Positions 54,015 to 64,000 of a stretch of 64,000 nucleotides of DNA are shown piece after piece. The position numbers were made by a program, and so were the translations under genes. The notes beneath the pieces were generated by a model that searched no databases, had not been told where the DNA came from, and saw only the letters and a program-made list of their open reading frames with translations. The DNA lies in NCBI RefSeq assembly GCF_045679555.1, contig NC_092087.1, positions 85,835,331 to 85,899,330 of the forward strand, read 5' to 3'. How positions within the stretch are numbered: the stretch's first letter is position 1; each line of letters begins with the position of its first letter. The DNA comes from Salvelinus alpinus. Its lineage: Eukaryota > Chordata > Actinopteri > Salmoniformes > Salmonidae.

Positions 54015-57000
54015 ATTTCAGCTGTGTTGGATGGGATATTGATACTAACATTACCTAGCATGTGGTGGTCTTACTAGAGTTTCAGCTGTGTTGGATGGGG
54101 TGTTGATACTAGCATTACCTAGCATGTGGTGGTCTTACTGTAGTTTCAGCTGTGTTGGATGGGATGTTGATACTAGCATTACCTAGCATGTGGTGGTCTT
54201 ACTATAGTTTCAGCTGTGTTGGGTCGGTTGTTGATACTAGCATTACCTAGCATGTGGTGGTCTTACTGTAGTTTCAGCTGTGTTGGATGGGATGTTGATA
54301 CTAGCATTACCTAGCATGTGGTGCTCATACTATAGTTTCAGCTGTGTTGGATGGGATGTTGATAATAGCATTACCAAGCATGTGGTGGTCTTACTGTAGT
54401 TTCAGCTGTTTTGGATGGGATGTTGATACTACCATTACCTAGCATGTGGTGGTCTAACTATAGTTTCAGCTGTGTTGGATGGGATGTTGATACTACCATT
54501 ACCTAGCATGTGGTGGTTTTACTGTAGTTTCAGCTGTGTTGAATGGGATGTTGATACTACCATTACCTAGCATGTGGTGGGCTTACTATAGTTTCAGCTG
54601 TGTTGGATGGGATATTGATACTACCATTACCTAGCATGTGGTGGTCTTACTATAGTTTCAGCTGTGTTGGATGGCATGTTGATACTAGCATTACCTAGCA
54701 TGTGGTGTTCTTACTAAAGTTTCAGCTGTGTTGGATGGGATATTGATACTAGCATTAACCAAGCATGTGGTGGTCTTACTATAGTTTCAGCTGTGTTGGA
54801 TGGGATGTTGATACTTGCATTACCTAGCATGTGGTGGTCTTACTATAGTTTCAGCTGTGTTGGATGGGATGTTGATACTACCATTACCTAGCATGTGGTG
54901 GTCTTACTGTAGTTTCAGCTGTGTTGGATGGGATGTTGATACTACCATTACCTTGCATGTGGTGGTCTTACTATAGTTTCAGCTGTGTTGGATGGGATAT
55001 TGATACTACCATTACCTAGCATGTGGTGGTATTACTGTAGTTTCAGCTGTGTTGGATGGGATGTTGATACTAGCATTACCTAGCATGTGGTGGTCTTACT
55101 TACTATAGTTTCAGCTGTGTTGGATGGCATGTTGATACTAGCATTACCTAGCATGTGGTGGTCTTACTATAGTTTCAGCTGTGTTGGATGGCATGTTGAT
55201 ACTAGCATTACCTAGCATGTGGTGGCCTTACTATAGTTTCAGCTGTGTTGGATGGTATGTTGATACTAGCATTACCTAGCATGTGGTGGTCTTACTATAG
55301 TTTCAGCTGTGTTGGATGGGATGTTGATACTAGCATTACCTAGCATGTGGTGGCCTTACTGTAGTTTCAGCTGTGTTGGATGGGATGTTGATACTAACAT
55401 TACCTAGCATGTGGTGGTCTTACAATAGTTTCAGCTGTGTTGGATGGGATATTGATACTAACATTACCTAGCATGTGGTGGTCTTACTGTAGTTTCAGCT
55501 GTGTTGGATGGGATGTTGATACTAGCATTACCTAGCATGTGGTGGTCTTACTAGAGTTTCAGCTGTGTTGGATGGGGTGTTGATACTAGCATTACCTAGC
55601 ATGTGGTGGTCTTACTGTAGTTTCAGCTGTGTTGGATGGGATGTTGATACTAGCATTACCTAGCATGTGGTGGTCTTACTATAGTTTCAGCTGTGTTGGG
55701 TGGGTTGTTGATACTAGCATTACCTAGCATGTGGTGGTCTTACTGTAGTTTCAGCTGTGTTGGATGGGATGTTGATACTAGCATTACCTAGCATGTGGTG
55801 GTCTTACTGTAGTTTCAGCTGTGTTGGATGGGATGTTGATACTAGCATTACCTAGCATGTGGTGGTCTTACTATAGTTTCAGCTGTGTTGGATGGGATGT
55901 TGATACTAGCATTACCAAGCATGTGGTGGTCTTACTGTAGTTTCAGCTGTGTTGGATGGGATGTTGATACTACCATTACCTAGCATGTGGTGGGCTTACT
56001 ATAGTTTCAGCTGTGTTGGATGGGATATTGATACTACCATTACCTAGCATGTGGTGGTCTTACTATAGTTTCAGCTGTGTTGGATGGCATGTTGATACTA
56101 GCATTACCTAGCATGTGGTGTTCTTACTATAGTTTCAGCTGTGTTGGATGGGATATTGATACTAGCATTACCAAGCATGTGGTGGTCTTACTATAGTTTC
56201 AGCTGTGTTGGATGGGATGTTGATACTAGCATTACCTAGCATGTGGTGGTCTTACTATAGTTTCAGCTGTGTTGGATGGGATGTTGATACTACCATTACC
56301 TAGCATGTGGTGGTCTTACTGTAGTTTCAGCTGTGTTGGATGGGATGTTGATATTACCATTACCTTGCATGTGGTGGTCTTACTATAGTTTCAGCTGTGT
56401 TGGATGGGATATTGATACTACCATTACCTAGCATGTGGTGGTCTTACTGTAGTTTCAGCTGTGTTGGATGGGATGTTGATACTAGCATTACCTAGCATGT
56501 GGTGGTCTTACTTACTATAGTTTCAGCTGTGTTGGATGGCATGTTGATACTAGCATTACCTAGCATGTGGTGGTCTTACTATAGTTTCAGCTGTGTTGGA
56601 TGGCATGTTGATACTAGCATTACCTAGCATGTGGTGGTCTTACTATAGTTTCAGCTGTGTTGGATGGGATGTTGATACTAGCATTACCTAGCATGTGGTG
56701 GTCTTACTATAGTTTCAGCTGTGTTGGATGGGATGTTGATACTAGCATTACCTAGCATGTGGTGGTCTTACTATAGTTTCAGCTGTGTTGGATGGGATGT
56801 TGATACTAGCATTACCTAGCATGTGGTGGCCTTACTGTAGTTTCAGCTGTGTTGGATGGGATGTTGATACTAACATTACCTAGCATGTGGTGGTCTTACA
56901 ATAGTTTCAGCTGTGTTGGATGGGATGTTGATACTAGCATTACCTAGCATGTGGTGGTCTTACTAGAGTTTCAGCTGTGTTGGATGGGGTGTTGATACTA

Positions 57001-60000
57001 GCATTACCTAGCATGTGGTGGTCTTACTGTAGTTTCAGCTGTGTTTGATGGGATGTTGATACTAGCATTACCTAGCATGTGGTGGTCTTACTATAGTTTC
57101 AGCTGTGTTGGGTGGGTTGTTGATACTAGCATTACCTAGCATGTGGTAGTCTTACTGTAGTTTAAGCTGTGTTGGATGGGATGTTGATACTAGCATTACC
57201 TAGCATGTGGTGGTCTTACTGTAGTTTCAGCTGTGTTGGATGGGATGTTGATACTAGCATTACCTAGCATGTGGTGGTCTTACTATAGTTTCAGCTGTGT
57301 TGGATGGGATGTTGATACTAGCATTACCAAGCATGTGGTGGTCTTACTGTAGTTTCAGCTGTGTTGGATGGGATGTTGATACTACCATTACCTAGCATGT
57401 GGTGGTCTTACTGTAGTTTCAGCTGTGTTGAATGGGATGTTGATACTACCATTACCTAGCATGTGGTGGGCTTACTATAGTTTCAGCTGTGTTGGATGGG
57501 ATATTGATACTACCATTACCTAGCATGTGGTGGTCTTACTATAGTTTCAGCTGTGTTGGATGGCATGTTGATACTAGCATTACCTAGCATGTGGTGTTCT
57601 TACTATAGTTTCAGCTGTGTTGGATGGGATATTGATACTAGCATTACCAAGCATGTGGTGGTCTTACTATAGTTTAATCTGTGTTGGATGGGATGTTGAT
57701 ACTAGCATTACCTTGCATGTGGTGGTCTTACTATAGTTTCAGCTGTGTTGGATGGGACGTTGATACTAGCATTATCTAGCATGTGGTAGTATTGCTATAG
57801 TTTCAGCTGTGTTGGATGGGATATTGATACTACCATTACCTAGCATGTGGTGGTCTTACTGTAGTTTCAGCTGTGTTGGATGGGATGTTGATACTAGTAT
57901 TACCTAGCATGTGGTGGTCTTACTTACTATAGTTTCAGCTGTGTTGGATGGCATGTTGATACTAGGATTACCTAGCATGTGGTGGTCTTACTATAGTTTC
58001 AGCTGTGTTGGATGGCATGTTGATACTAGCATTACCTAGCATGTGGTGGTCTTACTATAGTTTCAGCTGTGTTGGATGGGATGTTGATACTAGCATTACC
58101 TAGCATGTGGTGGTCTTACTTACTATAGTTTCAGCTGTGTTGGATGGCATGTTGATACTAGCATTACCTAGCATGTGGTGGTCTTACTATAGTTTCAGCT
58201 GTGTTGGATGGGATGTTGATACTAGCATTACCTAGCATGTGGTGGTCTTACTATAGTTTCAGCTGTGTTGGATGGCATGTTGATACTAGCATTACCTAGC
58301 ATGTGGTGGTCTTACTATAGTTTCAGCTGTGTTGGATGGGATGTTGATACTAGCATTACCTAGCATGTGGTGGTCTTACTATAGTTTCAGCTGTGTTGGA
58401 TGGGATGTTGATACTAGCATTACCTAGCATGTGGTGGCCTTACTGTAGTTTCAGCTGTGTTGGATGGGATGTTGATACTAACATTACCTAGCATGTGGTG
58501 GTCTTACAATAGTTTCAGCTGTGTTGGATGGGATATTGATACTACCATTACCTAGCATGTGGTGGTCTTACTGTAGTTTCAGCTGTGTTGGATGGGATGT
58601 TGATACTAGCATTACCTAGCATGTGGTGGTCTTACTAGAGTTTCAGCTGTGTTGGATGGGGTGTTGATACTAGCATTACCTAGCATGTGGTGGTCTTACT
58701 GTAGTTTCAGCTGTGTTTGATGGGATGTTGATACTAGCATTACCTAGCATGTGGTGGTCTTACTATAGTTTCAGCTGTGTTGGGTGGGTTGTTGATACTA
58801 GCATTACCTAGCATGTGGTGGTCTTACTGTAGTTTAAGCTGTGTTGGATGGGATGTTGATACTAGCATTACCTAGCATGTGGTGGTCTTACTGTAGTTTC
58901 AGCTGTGTTGGATGGGATGTTGATACTAGCATTACCTAGCATGTGGTGGTCTTACTATAGTTTCAGCTGTGTTGGATGGGATGTTGATACTAGCATTACC
59001 AAGCATGTGGTGGTCTTACTGTAGTTTCAGCTGTGTTGGATGGGATGTTGATACTACCATTACCTAGCATGTGGTGGTCTTACTGTAGTTTCAGCTGTGT
59101 TGAATGGGATGTTGATACTACCATTACCTAGCATGTGGTGGTCTTACTATAGTTTCAGCTGTGTTGGATGGGATATTGATACTACCATTACCTAGCATGT
59201 GGTGGTCTTACTATAGTTTCAGCTGTGTTGGATGGCATGTTGATACTAGCATTACCTAGCATGTGGTGTTCTTACTATAGTTTCAGCTGTGTTGGATGGG
59301 ATATTGATACTAGCATTACCAAGCATGTGGTGGTCTTACTATAGTTTCATCTGTGTTGGATGGGATGTTGATACTAGCATTACCTTGCATGTGGTGGTCT
59401 TACTATAGTTTCAGCTGTGTTGGATGGGACGTTGATACTAGCATTATCTAGCATGTGGTGGTCTTGCTATAGTTTCAGCTGTGTTGGATGGGATATTGAT
59501 ACTACCATTACCTAGCATGTGGTGGTCTTACTGTAGTTTCAGCTGTGTTGGATGAGATGTTGATACTAGTATTACCTAGCATGTGGTGGTCTTACTTACT
59601 ATAGTTTCAGCTGTGTTGGATGGCATGTTGATACTAGCATTACCTAGCATGTGGTGGTCTTACTATAGTTTCAGCTGTGTTGGATGGGATGTTGATACTA
59701 GCATTACCAAGCATGTGGTGGTCTTACTGTAGTTTCAGCTGTGTTGGATGGGATGTTGATACTACCATTACCTAGCATGTGGTGGGCTTACTATAGTTTC
59801 AGCTGTGTTGGATGGGATGTTGATACTACCATTACCTAGCATGTGGTGGACTTACTATAGTTTCAGCTGTGTTGGATGGGATATTGATACTACCATTACC
59901 TAGCATGTGGTGGTCTTACTATAGTTTCAGCTGTGTTGGATGGCATGTTGATACTAGCATTACCTAGCATGTGGTGTTCTTACTATAGTTTCAGCTGTGT

Positions 60001-63000
60001 TGGATGGGATATTGATACTAGCATTACCAAGCATGTGGTGGTCTTACTATAGTTTCAGCTGTGTTGGATGGGATGTTGATACTAGCATTACCTAGCATGT
60101 GGTGGTCTTACTATAGTTTCAGCTGTGTTGGATGGGATGTTGATACTACCATTACCTAGCATGTGGTGGTCTTACTGTAGTTTCAGCTGTGTTGGATGGG
60201 ATGTTGATATTACCATTACCTTGCATGTGGTGGTCTTACTATAGTTTCAGCTGTGTTGGATGGGATATTGATACTACCATTACCTAGCATGTGGTGGTCT
60301 TACTGTAGTTTCAGCTGTGTTGGATGGGATGTTGATACTAGCATTACCTAGCATGTGGTGGTCTTACTTACTATAGTTTCAGCTGTGTTCGATGGCATGT
60401 TGATACTAACATTACCTAGCATGTGGTGGTCTTACAATAGTTTCAGCTGTGTTGGATGGGATGTTGATACTAGCATTACCTAGCATGTGGTGGTCTTACT
60501 GTAGTTTCAGCTGTGTTGGATGGGATGTTGATACTAGCATTACCTAGCATGTGGTGGTCTTACTAGAGTTTCAGCTGTGTTGGATGGGGTGTTGATACTA
60601 GCATTACCTAGCATGTGGTGGTCTTACTGTAGTTTCAGCTGTGTTTGATGGGATGTTGATACTAGCATTACCTAGCATGTGGTGGTCTTACTATAGTTTC
60701 AGCTGTGTTGGGTGGGTTGTTGATACTAGCATTACCTAGCACGTGGTGGTCTTACTGTAGTTTAAGCTGTGTTGGATGGGATGTTGATACTAGCATTACC
60801 TAGCATGTGGTGGTCTTACTGTAGTTTCAGCTGTGTTGGATGGGATGTTGATACTAGCATTACCTAGCATGTGGTGGTCTTACTATAGTTTCAGCTGTGT
60901 TGGATGGGATGTTGATACTAGCATTACCAAGCATGTGGTGGTCTTACTGTAGTTTCAGCTGTGTTGGATGGGATGTTGATACTACCATTACCTAGCATGT
61001 GGTGGTCTTACTGTAGTTTCAGCTGTGTTGAATGGGATGTTGATACTACCATTACCTAGCATGTGGTGGGCTTACTATAGTTTCAGCTGTGTTGGATGGG
61101 ATATTGATACTACCATTACCTAGCATGTGGTGGTCTTACTATAGTTTCAGCTGTGTTGGATGGCATGTTGATACTAGCATTACCTAGCATGTGGTGTTCT
61201 TACTATAGTTTCAGCTGTGTTGGATGGGATATTGATACTAGCATTACCAAGCATGTGGTGGTCTTACTATAGTTTCAGCTGTGTTGGATGGGATGTTGAT
61301 ACTAGCATTACCTAGCATGTGGTGGTCTTACTAGAGTTTCAGCTGTGTTGGATGGGGTGTTGATACTAGCATTATCTAGCATGTGGTGGTCTTGCTATAG
61401 TTTCAGCTGTGTTGGATGGGATGTTGATACTAGCATTACCTAGCATGTGGTGGTCTTACTATAGTTTCAGCTGTGTTGGGTGGGTTGTTGATACTAGCAT
61501 TACCTAGCATGTGGTGGTCTTACTGTAGTTTAAGCTGTGTTGGATGGCATGTTGATACTAGCATTACCTAGCATGTGGTGGTCTTACTATAGTTTCAGCT
61601 GTGTTGGATGGCATGTTGATACTAGCATTACCTAGCATGTGGTGGTCTTACTATAGTTTCAGCTGTGTTGGATGGTATGTTGATACTAGCATTACCTAGC
61701 ATGTGGTGGTCTTACTATAGTTTCAGCTGTGTTGGATGGGATGTTGATACTAGCATTACCTAGCATGTGGTGGCCTTACTGTAGTTTCAGCTGTGTTGGA
61801 TGGGATGTTGATACTAACATTACCTAGCATGTGGTGGTCTTACAATAGTTTCAGCTGTGTTGGATGGGATATTGATACTAGCATTACCTAGCATGTGGTG
61901 GTCTTACTAGAGTTTCAGCTGTGTTGGATGGGGTGTTGATACTAGCATTACCTAGCATGTGGTGGTCTTACTGTAGTTTCAGCTGTGTTGGATGGGATGT
62001 TGATACTAGCATTACCTAGCATGTGGTGGTCTTACTAGAGTTTCAGCTGTGTTGGATGGGGTGTTGATACTAGCATTACCTAGCATGTGGTGTTCTTACT
62101 ATAGTTTCAGCTGTGTTGGATGGGATATTGATACTAGCATTACCAAGCATGTGGTGGTCTTACTATAGTTTCATCTGTGTTGGATGGGATGTTGATACTA
62201 GCATTACCTTGCATGTGGTGGTCTTACTATAGTTTCAGCTGTGTTGGATGGGACGTTGATACTAGCATTATCTAGCATGTGGTGGTCTTGCTATAGTTTC
62301 AGCTGTGTTGGATGGGATATTGATACTACCATTACCTAGCATGTGGTGGTCTTACTGTAGTTTCAGCTGTGTTGGATGGGATGTTGATACTAGTATTACC
62401 TAGCATGTGGTGGTCTTACTTACTATAGTTTCAGCTGTGTTGGATGGCATGTTGATACTAGCATTACCTAGCATGTGGTGGTCTTACTATAGTTTCAGCT
62501 GTGTTGGATGGGATGTTGATACTAGCATTACCAAGCATGTGGTGGTCTTACTGTAGTTTCAGCTGTGTTGGATGGGATGTTGATACTACCATTACCTAGC
62601 ATGTGGTGGGCTTACTGTAGTTTCAGCTGTGTTGGATGGGATGTTGATACTACCATTACCTAGCATGTGGTGGTCTTACTATAGTTTCAGCTGTGTTGGA
62701 TGGGATATTGATACTACCATTACCTAGCATGTGGTGGTCTTACTATAGTTTCAGCTGTGTTGGATGGCATGTTGATACTAGCATTACCTAGCATGTGGTG
62801 TTCTTACTATAGTTTCAGCTGTGTTGGATGGGATATTGATACTAGCATTACCAAGCATGTGGTGGTCTTACTATAGTTTCAGCTGTGTTGGATGGGATGT
62901 TGATACTAGCATTACCTAGCATGTGGTGGTCTTACTATAGTTTCAGCTGTGTTGGATGGGATGTTGATACTACCATTACCTAGCATGTGGTGGTCTTACT

Positions 63001-64000
63001 GTAGTTTCAGCTGTGTTGGATGGGATGTTGATATTACCATTACCTTGCATGTGGTGGTCTTACTATAGTTTCAGCTGTGTTGGATGGGATATTGATACTA
63101 CCATTACCTAGCATGTGGTGGTCTTACTGTAGTTTCAGCTGTGTTGGATGGGATGTTGATACTAGCATTACCTAGCATGTGGTGGTCTTACTTACTATAG
63201 TTTCAGCTGTGTTCGATGGCATGTTGATACTAACATTACCTAGCATGTGGTGGTCTTACAATAGTTTCAGCTGTGTTGGATGGGATGTTGATACTAGCAT
63301 TACCTAGCATGTGGTGGTCTTACTGTAGTTTCAGCTGTGTTGGATGGGATGTTGATACTAGCATTACCTAGCATGTGGTGGTCTTACTAGAGTTTCAGCT
63401 GTGTTGGATGGGGTGTTGATACTAGCATTACCTAGCATGTGGTGGTCTTACTGTAGTTTCAGCTGTGTTTGATGGGATGTTGATACTAGCATTACCTAGC
63501 ATGTGGTGGTCTTACTATAGTTTCAGCTGTGTTGGGTGGGTTGTTGATACTAGCATTACCTAGCACGTGGTGGTCTTACTGTAGTTTAAGCTGTGTTGGA
63601 TGGGATGTTGATACTAGCATTACCTAGCATGTGGTGGTCTTACTGTAGTTTCAGCTGTGTTGGATGGGATGTTGATACTAGCATTACCTAGCATGTGGTG
63701 GTCCTTACTATAGTTTCAGCTGTGTTGGATGGGATGTTGATACTAGCATTACCAAGCATGTGGTGGTCTTACTGTAGTTTCAGCTGTGTTGGATGGGATG
63801 TTGATACTACCATTACCTAGCATGTGGTGGTCTTACTGTAGTTTCAGCTGTGTTGAATGGGATGTTGATACTACCATTACCTAGCATGTGGTGGGCTTAC
63901 TATAGTTTCAGCTGTGTTGGATGGGATATTGATACTACCATTACCTAGCATGTGGTGGTCTTACTATAGTTTCAGCTGTGTTGGATGGCATGTTGATACT
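54015..64000. repeat. 64-bp satellite array, about 155 copies, open at the right edge
   Basis: Unit contains TTTCAGCTGTGTTGGATGGG, ATGTTGATACTAGCATTACC and TAGCATGTGGTGGTCTTACT. Period 64 bp (54849, 54913, 54977). A 68-bp variant has CTTACTTACTATAG. Variant monomers (GGGTGGGTTG, TAGAGTTTCAG with GGGGTGTTG, TTGCATG, GTGTTCTT) recur in the same order every 1.4-2.1 kb, showing higher-order repeats. No open frame of note; the array runs off the window. Confidence 0.97.

Noticed and set aside
54015-64000. CRISPR-like regular array
   Set aside because: Units are contiguous with no unique spacers, the host is a vertebrate, and variation is spread along the monomer. It is satellite DNA.

Overview
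This is vertebrate nuclear DNA, and the repeat content points to a salmonid fish (trout, salmon or char). It holds three Tc1-type transposons (one of the Sleeping Beauty-related salmonid type), salmonid tRNA-derived SINE tails, TTAA-targeted non-autonomous elements, hAT elements, a fish LINE 3' end and many minisatellites. Genes are split by introns, and no prokaryotic feature is present. No element names were checked against a database.

The core (about 0.6-49 kb) is a tandem, repeatedly duplicated cluster of immune-receptor genes on the minus strand. They resemble fish CD22/Siglec-like inhibitory receptors: signal peptide, V-set, C2, V-set, C2, C2, one membrane helix, and a tail with several ITIM motifs. 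Four copies can be seen. Gene A (9.7-9.9 kb) is reduced to two exons. Gene B (19.6-30.8 kb) is nearly complete but has a frame-breaking second Ig exon and a lost stop codon. Gene C (36.0-38.4 kb) is a pseudogene. Gene D (42.4-47.3 kb) splices into an uninterrupted frame of about 636 residues. Five copies of a shared 5' leader exon with a donor site and an upstream TATA-like box lie at 0.66, 30.7, 34.7, 38.3 and 47.2 kb. The copy at 0.66 kb probably serves a gene left of the window, and the one at 34.7 kb has no gene body.

Two unrelated gene fragments travel with the receptor copies. A KChIP-like (Kv channel-interacting protein) EF-hand gene end lies on the plus strand at 14.0 and 39.1-40.1 kb, convergent with genes B and D. 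A TPR/RRM/CCCH zinc-finger gene remnant lies on the minus strand at 3.7-5.2 and 48.1-49.2 kb. These flanks show that blocks at about 12.1-19.9 kb and 39.7-42.9 kb, and at about 3.3-4.5 kb and 47.7-48.9 kb, are paralogous. Comparing them exposes empty target sites for two insertions.

Mobile DNA and tandem repeats fill the rest. Three hAT elements have exact 8-bp target duplications, and several piggyBac-like elements lie at TTAA. A 31-bp minisatellite of about 2.9 kb occupies 5.46-8.41 kb. The right end (54.0-64.0 kb and beyond) is one 64-bp satellite array with higher-order structure. Beyond the receptor genes I see no coordinated multi-gene system. The most unusual items are the receptor exon changes, a 113-bp transposase fragment captured inside another transposon, and the satellite organisation.
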